From the NCBI RefSeq assembly GCF_000720765.1, contig NZ_JODC01000018.1:124001-188000 (forward strand): 64,000 nt of DNA, in the 5' to 3' direction. Origin of the DNA: Streptomyces sp. NRRL S-646 (lineage in GTDB: Bacteria; Actinomycetota; Actinomycetes; Streptomycetales; Streptomycetaceae). The notes below the pieces were generated by a model. The model did not search any database, was not told the origin of the DNA, and saw nothing but the letters and a program-made list of their open reading frames with translations. This document shows positions 1-8,038 of the stretch, one piece after another (the first letter of the stretch is position 1; the number at the start of each line of letters is the position of its first letter). Position numbers and translations under genes: made by a program.

Positions 1-372
1 GTCGCGGGCAAGGCGTGGCAGGCGATCCGCGAGGGTGCCGCGGACCCGAAGACCTTCGGGCTGCATCCGCCGGGGGAAGGCCCGTTCTGGGGCGAGCGGT
101 TCGTGGCCGGCAACATCCGGCTCGACCTCGCAGCCCTGAACAAGGTGGAGACGCTGCTGTGGGACGAGTGGGGAATGGACGAAGGGAAGCCGGGCACGCC
201 ACTGTCGGCAGCAGCCCGTGAGCTCTACGACCGCGCTGCCCTGGTCGCGGGCGACGACGTCCCCTTCGACGCGGCCCGCAAGCTGTTCACCGAGGACGAC
301 ACCCTGCGCACCCCGAAGACGGTGCTGTGCTCGGCGCCGTACAAGGGGCCGAGTCACGTCACCCTCCGCTGA
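1..372 (+). CDS. C-terminal part of a transglutaminase-like family protein (5' end outside window)
   Basis: The reading frame is open from base 1 and stops at 370-372, so only the last 123 codons are visible. The translation contains KAWQAIREGAADPKTFGL, then WFGERF-like and NIRLDLAALNKVETLLWDEW stretches and ends PYKGPSHVTLR. From memory this order (VAG.AW.A.R.G..DP..FGL, then a LAALNK.E.LLWD helix and a short beta-rich end) is typical of the tail of cytoplasmic transglutaminase-like proteins of actinomycetes; no catalytic Cys-His-Asp can be checked because that part is missing. It converges with the pucR-type gene, two bases away. The family call is an inference; the coding status is secure. 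Confidence 0.5.
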   Translation, partial: VAGKAWQAIREGAADPKTFGLHPPGEGPFWGERFVAGNIRLDLAALNKVETLLWDEWGMDEGKPGTPLSAAARELYDRAALVAGDDVPFDAARKLFTEDDTLRTPKTVLCSAPYKGPSHVTLR

Positions 373-374
373 AC

Positions 375-1640
375 TCAGGCAACGGTTCGCAGGCCGCGTG
401 CCGGGGCCGCCCCCGTCCCCCGGACCACCCGATGCGCACACGCCGCCGCCAGCAACTCCCCCAGCAGATCCGGGTCGTCGATCTCCAGGCCGAGAAGGGA
501 CTCGATCCGTTCCAGGCGCTGGTAGAGCGACTGGCGGCCGATGTGCAGCAAGGCCGCCGTGCGCGTCGGCGAACACCCGTGCCGCAGGTGCACCTCCAGG
601 GTGCGGACGAGATCGCTGGGGTGGGCCGCCTCCCAGGCCAGCAGCGGGCCCAGGGTGTGCTGGACCAGCCGGTCGAGGCGGTCGCGGTTGGTGTCGATAC
701 CGCCGCGGGTCAGCTCCCGTTCCAGGGCCAGTGCGCGGGCGGAGGTCACCAACGGGCCGTCGGGAACGGCGGGTTCGGCAGCCGGCACGGTGAGCGCCAG
801 CTCCAGCGTCGTACGGGCCGCCCGCAGCGTGTCGCTCCAGCGCAGCCAGCCGCTCCCGGCGTCGACGGCGTGCCCGACGGCGACGGTGAGCCCGGCGTCG
901 GCTGCCGTACGAAATGCCTCCTGGACGGCGCGGATCGGGTCACCGGTTCTGGTTGCGGGCAGCGTGAGCAGTGCCAGCACATCCCCCGGAAACGCGGCCC
1001 GTAGCACCCCCGCCCCGCCCAGCAGCCGTACCGCCCGGTCCACGGCGCCGGTCTCCCGCGTCCCGTGCACCGACACCCCGATCAGCCGTGCCCCCGGCCC
1101 CGGGTGGAACCCGGCGAGCGCCGACCGTGCCTCGACCTCCGGCTGATTCAGGGCCGCGCGGTCGGCCAGGTCGGCGAGCAGGGCCGCCGTGTGGTCGTCA
1201 CCCCAGGGACGTACCACCGACCGTCCGGACAGCCCCCGGGCCACGATCGCCCGGTTCGCCGCCTCCGTGATGCGTACGAAGGGCACGACCCGGTGCAGGG
1301 CGAGCAGGGGCAGGCCGAGGCGGCGGGCCTCGTCGACGACCTCGGCGGGCATGTGCGGCAGGGAGCGGCCGACCTCCACCGCCAGCCCGGCGGCACCCCG
1401 CGCGGCCAGCTCACGCACGTACCGGCGACGGACCTCCTCGTCCGCGTCGGTAAGCCCGAAGCCGTTGGTGAGCAGCAGCTCCCCGCCGTCGAGGAAGTTG
1501 GCGCCCTCGTAGACCTCGCTGGAGTGGACCCAGCGGACCGGGCAGTCCAGGGCGCCGTGACCGGCGAGGAGCTCGGGTTCGGAGGCGCGTACCGGATCGA
1601 GATCCAGGACTTCGCGGAGGGTGAGTGCGGCCACGGGCAC
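375..1640 (-). CDS. PucR family transcriptional regulator
   Basis: 421 residues, the usual length of PucR-type regulators. Residues about 10-125 form the N-terminal purine-catabolism-regulator domain (LTLREVLDLDPVRA, then WVHSSEVYEGANFLDGGELLLTNG, a hallmark of the family). The C-terminal 60 residues hold the PucR-type HTH (VRTLEVHLRHGCSPTRTAAL, then IGRQSLYQRLERIESLLG). Such proteins control nucleobase and other nitrogen-source genes. It is transcribed away from the deaminase and 2-oxoglutarate oxygenase genes across a gap of about 100 bp, so those two genes are its likely targets. The ATG at 1640 puts the domain about six residues in and is the natural start. Confidence 0.9.
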   Translation of the reverse strand: MPVAALTLREVLDLDPVRASEPELLAGHGALDCPVRWVHSSEVYEGANFLDGGELLLTNGFGLTDADEEVRRRYVRELAARGAAGLAVEVGRSLPHMPAEVVDEARRLGLPLLALHRVVPFVRITEAANRAIVARGLSGRSVVRPWGDDHTAALLADLADRAALNQPEVEARSALAGFHPGPGARLIGVSVHGTRETGAVDRAVRLLGGAGVLRAAFPGDVLALLTLPATRTGDPIRAVQEAFRTAADAGLTVAVGHAVDAGSGWLRWSDTLRAARTTLELALTVPAAEPAVPDGPLVTSARALALERELTRGGIDTNRDRLDRLVQHTLGPLLAWEAAHPSDLVRTLEVHLRHGCSPTRTAALLHIGRQSLYQRLERIESLLGLEIDDPDLLGELLAAACAHRVVRGTGAAPARGLRTVA

Positions 1641-1746
1641 CTCCAGGGCAGGGGCTCACGCGTGGACAGTTCGTCCGGCGGCGGGTTGCCCGGAGAGTAC
1701 TTTCCGCACGTTGCCCTCGTGTTTCGACCACAGGAGAGTGGGACGT

Positions 1747-2196
1747 ATGGATCAGGCACAGGCACGCACCTGGCTCGCCACCGCCGTCGCGGAGGCCCGC
1801 GCCGGGCTCGCGGAGGGCGGCATCCCGATCGGCGCCGCGCTCTACGGCGCCGACGGCACCCTGCTCGGCCGCGGCCACAACCGGCGCGTCCAGGACGACG
1901 ACCCCTCGATGCACGCGGAGACGGCAGCGTTCCGCAATGCGGGACGGCAGCGCTCGTATCGCGGTACGACGATGGTCACGACCCTCTCGCCGTGCTGGTA
2001 CTGCTCCGGCCTGGTCCGTCAGTTCGGCATCTCGCAGGTGGTGGTCGGCGAGGCGGCCACCTTCCACGGCGGGCACGACTGGCTGGCGGAGCACGGCGTG
2101 CGGATCGTGCTGCTCGACGACGCCGAGTGCATCGGGATGATGCGCGACTTCATCAAGAACCATCCGGCACTGTGGAATGAGGACATTGGTGAGTGA
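1747..2196 (+). CDS. Nucleoside/cytosine deaminase of the CDA fold
   Basis: 149 residues. Zinc-dependent deaminase signature: HAET (His ligand and catalytic Glu) near residue 58 and PCWYCSG (two Cys ligands) near residue 84. The second motif, with tryptophan between proline and cysteine pair, and the C-terminal D-E-C-I-G-M-M stretch resemble yeast-type cytosine deaminases rather than guanine deaminases. The ATG at 1747 is chosen because CAGGAGAGTGG precedes it by about 7 bp; an in-frame ORF extends further upstream but lacks conserved sequence. The stop overlaps the start of the next gene, so the two are translationally coupled. The divergent PucR regulator supports a role in pyrimidine or modified-base salvage; the substrate is not proven. 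Confidence 0.85.
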   Translation: MDQAQARTWLATAVAEARAGLAEGGIPIGAALYGADGTLLGRGHNRRVQDDDPSMHAETAAFRNAGRQRSYRGTTMVTTLSPCWYCSGLVRQFGISQVVVGEAATFHGGHDWLAEHGVRIVLLDDAECIGMMRDFIKNHPALWNEDIGE

Positions 2197-3163
2197 CACC
2201 CCTGCCCCGCGTATTCCGACCATCGATCTGCGGCCCTGGCTCGACGGCGACGAGGACGCCCGTGCCGCCATCGCCCGCACCGTCGACAAGGCCCTGCAGA
2301 CCGCCGGTTTCCTGCTGGTCACCGGGCACGGTGTGGATCCTGCGCTGCGGTCCGCGATCCGGGAGGCGGCCCGTGCGTTCTTCCGGCTTCCCGCCGGGAC
2401 CAAGCAGCCGTACGCGGCGAAGGTCGGAGGCCGCGGCTGGCTCGGCCCCGGCGCCGAGGCCAACGGCTACTCGGAGGGTACCGAGACCCCGCCGGACCTG
2501 AAGGAGTCGCTGACGTTCGCGACGCACGAGCCCTTCGAGGACCCCGTCGTCAACGCGGAGTGGTACGCGCCCAATGTCTGGCCCGCGGAGGTGCCCGAGC
2601 TGCAGACACTGTGCGAGGAGTACCTGGCCCGTATGGCCGATCTGGAGAAGCAGCTCCTGTCCCTGCTCGGCGAGGCGCTGGGCCTCGAACCGGACTTCTT
2701 CTCCCGGCACATGGACCACCCGACGTACGGCTTCAACATCAACTGGTACCCGGGTGTCGAGGTGGTCGGGGAGCCGCAGCCGGGCCAGTTCCGCATCGGG
2801 CCGCACACCGACTTCGGGACGGTCACGATCCTCGACCGGCAGGCGGGGAAGGGCGGGCTGCAGGTGTACACGGACGAGGGCGGCTGGGAGGACGCGCCGT
2901 TCCACCCGGAGGCCTTCACGATCAACATCGGGGATCTGATGGCCCGTTGGACCGGTGACAGGTGGCGGTCGGGGCGGCACCGGGTGCTGCCGCCGCCCGC
3001 GGACGCGCCCGCCGAGGAGCTGATGTCGCTCGTGTACTTCGGCGAGTGCACACCGGGGACGATCGTGGAGTCGGTGCCGGCGCCGGTGGGGCGGGTGGCG
3101 TACGAGCCGGTCGACTCGCACCTCTATCTGCGGGAGAAGCTGGACTCGATCACGGTCGGCTGA
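2189..3163 (+). CDS. Isopenicillin N synthase-like 2-oxoglutarate/Fe(II) oxygenase
   Basis: About 324 residues. The N-terminal DIOX_N domain begins IPTIDLRPWLDG; the double-stranded beta-helix carries HTDFGT (His-X-Asp iron ligands, near residue 205), the distal His in GRHRVLPPP and a following region that supplies the 2-oxoglutarate arginine. Non-haem iron oxidation of a small molecule is therefore expected. Start: an ATG at 2177 and GTG at 2189 are both in frame; GTG at 2189 is preferred because GAGGA lies 6 bp upstream and it overlaps the deaminase stop as GTGAGTGA. Coupling to the deaminase and to a PucR regulator suggests a joint pathway on a nucleobase-like substrate, which is inference. 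Confidence 0.85.
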   Translation: MSDTPAPRIPTIDLRPWLDGDEDARAAIARTVDKALQTAGFLLVTGHGVDPALRSAIREAARAFFRLPAGTKQPYAAKVGGRGWLGPGAEANGYSEGTETPPDLKESLTFATHEPFEDPVVNAEWYAPNVWPAEVPELQTLCEEYLARMADLEKQLLSLLGEALGLEPDFFSRHMDHPTYGFNINWYPGVEVVGEPQPGQFRIGPHTDFGTVTILDRQAGKGGLQVYTDEGGWEDAPFHPEAFTINIGDLMARWTGDRWRSGRHRVLPPPADAPAEELMSLVYFGECTPGTIVESVPAPVGRVAYEPVDSHLYLREKLDSITVG

Positions 3164-3560
3164 CCAGCTTCTCGAAGCGGGCCCGCCAGGCGGGCTCCGC
3201 CGCCTCGGCTCCCCGGTACTCGTGGGTGAAGCGGAGGGCCGTGCCTTCTTCGCCGTCCCGCTCCAGGTGGAAACGGATCCGGTCGCCGTCGTCCAGCGTG
3301 TACTCGGCGACCCGGTCCACGTCCCATGCGGTGACCCGACCGCTGCCCAGGTCACGCAGGGTGACCGCGCCGCCGAGCCTGGGTTCGAGGACGTCGGCGG
3401 TGGTGAACCACTGGGCGAGCCCCTGGGGGGTGGCCACCGCCGGCCAGACGTCCTCCATGCGCCGGGGAACCCGCACCAGGAAGTGGAGCATGTGCGTGTT
3501 CCCGTGGCTCTGACTGGTGCCCTGTGCGATGGAACCGCTCATGACACCAGTGTCGGACAC
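3150..3560 (-). CDS. SRPBCC (START/Bet v1-like) domain protein
   Basis: 136 residues. Motifs LHFLVRVPRRMEDVWPAVAT and LAQWFTTADVLEPRLGG, followed by alternating strands and a C-terminal amphipathic helix, match the AHSA1/SRPBCC fold that binds hydrophobic ligands. The true start may be the ATG at 3542 or 3491, since the first 22 residues are low complexity. It converges with the 2-oxoglutarate oxygenase, overlapping by 14 bp. No ligand can be named from sequence. It is followed at 8 bp by ccsB on the same strand but is upstream-independent of it in orientation order (ccsB is transcribed first). Confidence 0.75.
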   Translation of the reverse strand: MSDTGVMSGSIAQGTSQSHGNTHMLHFLVRVPRRMEDVWPAVATPQGLAQWFTTADVLEPRLGGAVTLRDLGSGRVTAWDVDRVAEYTLDDGDRIRFHLERDGEEGTALRFTHEYRGAEAAEPAWRARFEKLVSRP

Positions 3561-3567
3561 CGGTGGC

Positions 3568-4665
3568 TCAGACGCCCGCGTACGAGTGCTTGCCGGAGAC
3601 GAAGATGTTGACGCCGTAGTAGTTGAACAGCCAGCAGCCGAAGGCGATCAGCGCCAGGTAGGCGGCCTTGCGGCCCTTCCACCCGGCGGTGGCGCGGGCG
3701 TGCAGGTAGCAGGCGTAGGCGACCCAGGTGATGAACGCCCAGGTCTCCTTGGGGTCCCAGCCCCAGTAGCGGCCCCAGGCCGACTCCGCCCAGATGGCGC
3801 CCGCGATGATCGTGAACGTCCACAGCGGGAAGACGGCCGCGTTGATGCGGTAGGAGAACTTGTCCAGGGACGAGGAGGCGGGCAGGCGCTCCAGGAAGGA
3901 CGTCGCGAAGCGGCCCGGGGTGCCGCCGTTCTCCAGCTTGGTCTCGTACGAGTCCTTGAACAGGTAGAGGAGCGTGCCGACGGCGCCCACGTAGAAGACC
4001 GCGCCGCACAGGATGGCGGTGGAGACGTGGATGTAGAGCCAGTACGAGTGGAGGGCGGGAACCAACTGGTCACTGGCGGTGTACAAGACAGTGACGGCGA
4101 TGCCGAGGTCGAGGAGGACCGTGGTGATCAGGAACAGCCCGAGCCAGCGGATGTTCTTCTTCAGCGCGAGCAGCGTGAGGTACACGCCGACGGCGACGGT
4201 GGAGAAGGTGATGTTGAACTCGTACATGTTGCCCCACGGCGCCCGCTCCACCGAGGCCGCGCGGGCGACCACACCACCGAGGTGGATGAGAAAGGCGAGC
4301 ACGGTGAGCGAGATGGCGATACGCCCGTAGAGGTCGCCCTGCTCGTCCCCGCCGTGCGCCCCGGGCCCGTCGGGCACGTCCCGCGCACCGGCCGAAGCCC
4401 GTACGACGACCTTGGGCCGCTCCAGTACGGCGGTGCCGCCGGCCTTGTTCACGGTGACGGCGGGGGCCTTCGCCGCCTTGGCCCCGGGCGTGAGCGCGGC
4501 GGCGGTCCGGCCGATCTTGCTGCGGCTGCCGAAGATCCACTCGGCGATGTACGTGAAGAAGGCCAGGGTGTACACGGCCATCGCGGAGTAGATCAGCGTG
4601 TTGCTGATGTTCGCGAGGTGTTCGTTGGTCGCGGTGGCCAACTCGGTTGGGGCGGCGAAAGGCAC
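3568..4665 (-). CDS. ccsB: c-type cytochrome biogenesis protein CcsB/CcsA (ResC), System II
   Basis: 365 residues, multi-pass membrane protein. The WWD-type haem-handling segment WGWDPKETWAFITW lies about 70 residues from the C-terminus, with conserved histidines in HSYWLYIHVSTA and HLGGVV upstream, and the C-terminal NYYGVNIFVSGKHSYAGV. This protein works with ResB to export haem and attach it to apocytochrome c CXXCH motifs on the outer face of the membrane. A charged cytoplasmic insertion sits between the first membrane helix and the second (about residues 45-125). It is the last gene of the resA-ccdA-resB-ccsB set, after a 186-bp gap that may hold its own promoter. Confidence 0.95.
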   Translation of the reverse strand: MPFAAPTELATATNEHLANISNTLIYSAMAVYTLAFFTYIAEWIFGSRSKIGRTAAALTPGAKAAKAPAVTVNKAGGTAVLERPKVVVRASAGARDVPDGPGAHGGDEQGDLYGRIAISLTVLAFLIHLGGVVARAASVERAPWGNMYEFNITFSTVAVGVYLTLLALKKNIRWLGLFLITTVLLDLGIAVTVLYTASDQLVPALHSYWLYIHVSTAILCGAVFYVGAVGTLLYLFKDSYETKLENGGTPGRFATSFLERLPASSSLDKFSYRINAAVFPLWTFTIIAGAIWAESAWGRYWGWDPKETWAFITWVAYACYLHARATAGWKGRKAAYLALIAFGCWLFNYYGVNIFVSGKHSYAGV

Positions 4666-4851
4666 CTCAGCACTCCTTCGGGTGAATATCCCGGCGACTT
4701 GCGGTCGGGCGGTGAGGTCTGCAGGAAGCTTGCAGTCGTGTTACCGGGCTGGTTTCAACCCGGCTGGTGTTGATCGTGGAAGACCTGGCGGGCGGCTGGT
4801 CCGTCGGGCGGCGAGAGCCAGGAATCTCCCCTGTTCCGCGTGGGAGAGGAT

Positions 4852-6570
4852 TCAATTCTCAGCCCCTTCGGCAGATGCGGCGTCGGAGTCGGACACACCG
4901 TCCGGCTCCGCCCCCGTGTCGTCGGGCGCACCCGGCGCCCGGTCCCAGAGGATCCCGGCGAGGTCGCCGAGTTCCTCCGGCACCTTGGCGGACTCGCTGC
5001 GGCCGAGGCCGGCCATCTCCACGACCGTCACACCGTCGGCGCCCTTGACCGCCCGCACCCACACCCGGCGGCGCTGGATGAACAGGGAGCCGGCGAGGCC
5101 GAAGATGGCGACGAGCGCGCCGCCGAGTGCCCAGGCGGTGCCGGGCTGCTGGACGACCTGGAAGTTGGCCCACTCCTTGGTGGTCTCGTAGGTGATGGAG
5201 CCGGCGCCGTTCGGGAGCTTCATGGTCTGGCCCGGCCTCAGGTTGTCCCTGAGCTGGGCGCCCTTGGAGTCCTTGAACTCCTTCACATGGGTCTTGTCGA
5301 GCTGGTACACGCTCTGCGGGATACCGGAGTCGACGCCGAGGTCGCCGTGGTACGGGGTCAGGTTCAGCACCGGGTTGCGCAGCGCCGGAAAGGTGGAGGC
5401 CGTCTCGCTGCCGGGGGTGTAGGTCGGCAGGAGGAAGGCCGAGATGCCCAGCTGTTCGCTGACGCCCTTGGCGTTCTTGTAGCCGTCGAGGACCTTGACC
5501 ACACCGGTGGAGGTGACGTTGGAGTCGAGTGGGAGGAGCGGTACGGCGTCGCGGTAGACGATGTTGCCCTTGCCGTCGCGGACGGTGATGAGGGGGGCGT
5601 AGCCGTGGGCGGTGAGGTAGATCTTGGCGTCGCCGATCTCCAGCGGCTCGTTGACCTTGACGAGGTCCTTCTTGTCCTTGCCGTAGGCGCCCTGGCTGTA
5701 GGTGAGGGCGGCCTGGTAGGTACGCGGGGTGCCCTTGTTGGGGCCGCTGGCCTCGTAGGTGCCGGTGAACTTGTCCAGGGTGAAGCTGAACGGCACCAGG
5801 TCGTCGGTGGTGAAGAGGTTGCCGGACTTGAAGTCGTCGTAGGAGATGAGGGTGTTGGAGAAGCCGTCGCCCTCGACGACGAGCTTGTTGCCCTCGGACT
5901 TGAAGAGCTGGCCCCAGGCGAAGGCGATCAGCATCACGATCAGCGCGATGTGGAAGGCGAGGTTGCCGACCTCGCGCAGATAGCCCTTCTCGGCGGCGAC
6001 GGCGTCACCGGCGAGGTGGGCGCGGAAGCGGCGCTTGGTGAGGAGGGCGAGGGCGGCCTCGCGGACCTGCTCGGGTTCGGTCTCGGTGCGCCAGGTGGTG
6101 TAGGCGGGCAGCCGGGTCAGGCGCTTGGGGGCGCCCGGCGGGCGGCCGCGCAGCTGGCCGATGAACTGCCAGGTGCGCGGGATGATGCAGCCGATGAGGG
6201 AGACGAACAGCAGGATGTAGATCGCGGAGAACCACACCGAGCTGTAGACGTGGAAGAGGCCGAGCCTGTCGTAGATGGGCGCGAGGAAGGTGTGGGCCTT
6301 GCGGAAGTCGGCGACCTTCGTCTCGTCGATGCCGGACTGCGGGATCAGCGAGCCGGGGATCGCGCCGAGCGAGAGGAGCAGGAGCAGCAGCAGCGCGACC
6401 CGCATGGAGGTCAGCTGCCGCCAGAACCAGCGGGCCCAGCCGATGACACCCAGGCCGGGCAGGTTCGCCAGTTCCTCCCGGGGGGCGGTGGAGAGCTGGG
6501 AGCCGGCGGCGCCGAGGTCCGGGTCGTCGGCCCGCTCGGGGGTCGTACCGGTGGCGGTGGTCTTGCTCAT
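4852..6570 (-). CDS. resB: Cytochrome c biogenesis protein ResB
   Basis: 572 residues. Membrane helices near residues 55-75 (MRVALLLLLLLSLGAIPGSL), 115-135 and 205-225 precede a large extracytoplasmic domain, and a last helix (WALGGALVAIFGLAGSLFIQ) comes before a short acidic cytoplasmic tail; this is the ResB/Ccs1 layout. ResB is the partner of CcsB in haem delivery. Only 3 bp separate it from ccdA, so the two are co-transcribed. The C-terminus is rich in Asp, Glu and Ala and ends EGAEN, probably disordered. Confidence 0.95.
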   Translation of the reverse strand: MSKTTATGTTPERADDPDLGAAGSQLSTAPREELANLPGLGVIGWARWFWRQLTSMRVALLLLLLLSLGAIPGSLIPQSGIDETKVADFRKAHTFLAPIYDRLGLFHVYSSVWFSAIYILLFVSLIGCIIPRTWQFIGQLRGRPPGAPKRLTRLPAYTTWRTETEPEQVREAALALLTKRRFRAHLAGDAVAAEKGYLREVGNLAFHIALIVMLIAFAWGQLFKSEGNKLVVEGDGFSNTLISYDDFKSGNLFTTDDLVPFSFTLDKFTGTYEASGPNKGTPRTYQAALTYSQGAYGKDKKDLVKVNEPLEIGDAKIYLTAHGYAPLITVRDGKGNIVYRDAVPLLPLDSNVTSTGVVKVLDGYKNAKGVSEQLGISAFLLPTYTPGSETASTFPALRNPVLNLTPYHGDLGVDSGIPQSVYQLDKTHVKEFKDSKGAQLRDNLRPGQTMKLPNGAGSITYETTKEWANFQVVQQPGTAWALGGALVAIFGLAGSLFIQRRRVWVRAVKGADGVTVVEMAGLGRSESAKVPEELGDLAGILWDRAPGAPDDTGAEPDGVSDSDAASAEGAEN

Positions 6571-6573
6571 CGA

Positions 6574-7347
6574 TCAGATCCCCACAGTGAAGCCGGCGGA
6601 CCAGGACTGCATGTCCTGCACGAGGCGGTCCCAGGCGCCGGTCAGCAGGAGCAGACCGGTCACGATCATCATCGTGCCGCCGATCCGCATCACCCAGACA
6701 TAGTGGCGCTTGACCCAGCCGAAGACGCCGAGCGCCTTGCGGAAGGCGACTGCGGCGAGCACGAACGGTACGCCGAGACCGAGGCAGTAGGCGACGGTCA
6801 GCAGGGCCCCGCGGCCCGCGCTGCCCTGCTCCGCGGAGAGGGCGATCACGGAGGCGAGGGTCGGGCCGATGCACGGGGTCCAACCGATACCGAACAGTGC
6901 GCCCAGGAGCGGCGCACCGGCGAGGCCTGCCACGGGCCGCTTGTGGAAGCGGAACTCACGCTGGGTCATCCAGGGCATCAGGCCCATGAAGAAGACACCC
7001 ATGAGGATCATGAGCACGCCCAGCACCTTCGTGAGGACGCTCTTGTTCTCCTGGAGGGTGTACCCGAAGGAACCGAACAGGGCCCCGCCGGAGACGAACA
7101 CGGCGGTGAAGCCGAGCACGAAGAGGGAGGCTCCGGCGACCATCCGCCCGCGCCGGGCCTCTGCCAGGTCGGTGCCGGCGACTCCGGTGACGTACGACAG
7201 ATAGCCGGGTACGAGCGGCAGGACGCACGGGGAGAAGAAGGAGACGAGTCCGCCGAGCAGCGCGATGGGCAGGGCGATCAGCAGGGCGCCGTGGAGCACC
7301 GTGTCGTTGTAGCCCGTCGCTGCGGCGAGCGTGGTGACTGAGGTCAC
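6574..7347 (-). CDS. ccdA: Cytochrome c biogenesis protein CcdA (membrane thiol-disulfide reductant carrier)
   Basis: 257 residues, six predicted membrane helices. The two redox-active cysteines are visible in SFFSPCVLPLVPGYLSYVTG (first helix) and GWTPCIGPTLASV (fourth helix). CcdA passes electrons from cytoplasmic thioredoxin to the ResA-type protein so that apocytochrome cysteines stay reduced for haem attachment. The start is GTG at 7347, one base after the resA stop, giving tight coupling. Confidence 0.95.
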   Translation of the reverse strand: MTSVTTLAAATGYNDTVLHGALLIALPIALLGGLVSFFSPCVLPLVPGYLSYVTGVAGTDLAEARRGRMVAGASLFVLGFTAVFVSGGALFGSFGYTLQENKSVLTKVLGVLMILMGVFFMGLMPWMTQREFRFHKRPVAGLAGAPLLGALFGIGWTPCIGPTLASVIALSAEQGSAGRGALLTVAYCLGLGVPFVLAAVAFRKALGVFGWVKRHYVWVMRIGGTMMIVTGLLLLTGAWDRLVQDMQSWSAGFTVGI

Positions 7348-7348
7348 G

Positions 7349-7972
7349 TCACTTCTCCGCGAGGACGGGGGCGATCATCTTGCGCAGCTTGTCCTCGCTG
7401 AGCGCGGCCAGCGAGCGGGCGGCGATCCTGCCCTCCCGGTCGAGGACGAGCGTGGAGGGGACCGCCTGCGGGTTGAGCGTGCCCCTCTTGAAGCGGAGCA
7501 TCAGCTTGCCCGTGGGGTCGTAGAGGCTCTGGTAGGTGATGCCCTGCTGCTTCTCGAAGGCGACCGCGTTCTGGGTACTGGTGTCGCGGGTGTTGATGCC
7601 GACGAACTGGACGCCCTTGGTCTTGAGGTCCTGGTAGACCTTCTCGAAGTTGGGCGCCTCGGCGCGGCAGGGGGCACACCAGGAGCCCCACACGTTCAGG
7701 ACGACGACCTTGCCCTTGTAGGAGGCGACGTCGAGCTGTCCCCCGTTGACGGTCTTGCCGGACAGGTCGGGCGCTGCGGCCCGTTCCCCCTTCTCCGCGG
7801 TGGAGATGCCGTCCTTGCCCATGACGAAGTTGGTGTCACCGCCGCCGCCGGAGGTCCCTCCCGACGAGCAGGCGGACATCAGCAGCGTGGCGACCGCGGC
7901 ACCGGCGGTGGTCAGGACGGTTCGGCGACGTGCGCGGTTCGAGCGCACGGGGGCGCGGCTGGCGGCACTCAT
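7349..7972 (-). CDS. resA: ResA/TlpA-type thiol:disulfide reductase lipoprotein
   Basis: 207 residues. An N-terminal twin-arginine-like RRRTVLTTAG and lipobox LLMSAC predict export and lipidation. The thioredoxin-fold active site is WGSWCAPCRAEAP, with CAPC as the redox pair, followed by the cis-Pro strand TLNPQAVPSTLVLD. It reduces apocytochrome CXXCH disulfides using electrons from CcdA. It is the first gene of the System II operon; the 60 bp upstream contain the terminator of the next gene and presumably its promoter. Confidence 0.93.
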   Translation of the reverse strand: MSAASRAPVRSNRARRRTVLTTAGAAVATLLMSACSSGGTSGGGGDTNFVMGKDGISTAEKGERAAAPDLSGKTVNGGQLDVASYKGKVVVLNVWGSWCAPCRAEAPNFEKVYQDLKTKGVQFVGINTRDTSTQNAVAFEKQQGITYQSLYDPTGKLMLRFKRGTLNPQAVPSTLVLDREGRIAARSLAALSEDKLRKMIAPVLAEK

Positions 7973-8009
7973 GTGAAAAGTTTCGCATGCCCGTTCCGGG
8001 GATCATGCG

Positions 8010-8028
8010 CACCCCCCTTGCGGGGGGA
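8010..8028 (-). terminator. Short G-C hairpin between the deacetylase-like gene and resA
   Basis: CCCCCC at 8012-8017 and GGGGGG at 8022-8027 around a 4-base loop, 11 bp beyond the stop codon of the minus-strand deacetylase-like gene. It is a plausible transcription terminator, or an attenuator in the resA leader. Confidence 0.5.
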
Positions 8029-8038
8029 TAACCGCATT

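Noticed and set aside
4840-7341. 833-codon open frame on the plus strand
   Set aside because: Antisense to ccsB/resB/ccdA; a by-product of high GC at third positions, with no domain and no ribosome site.
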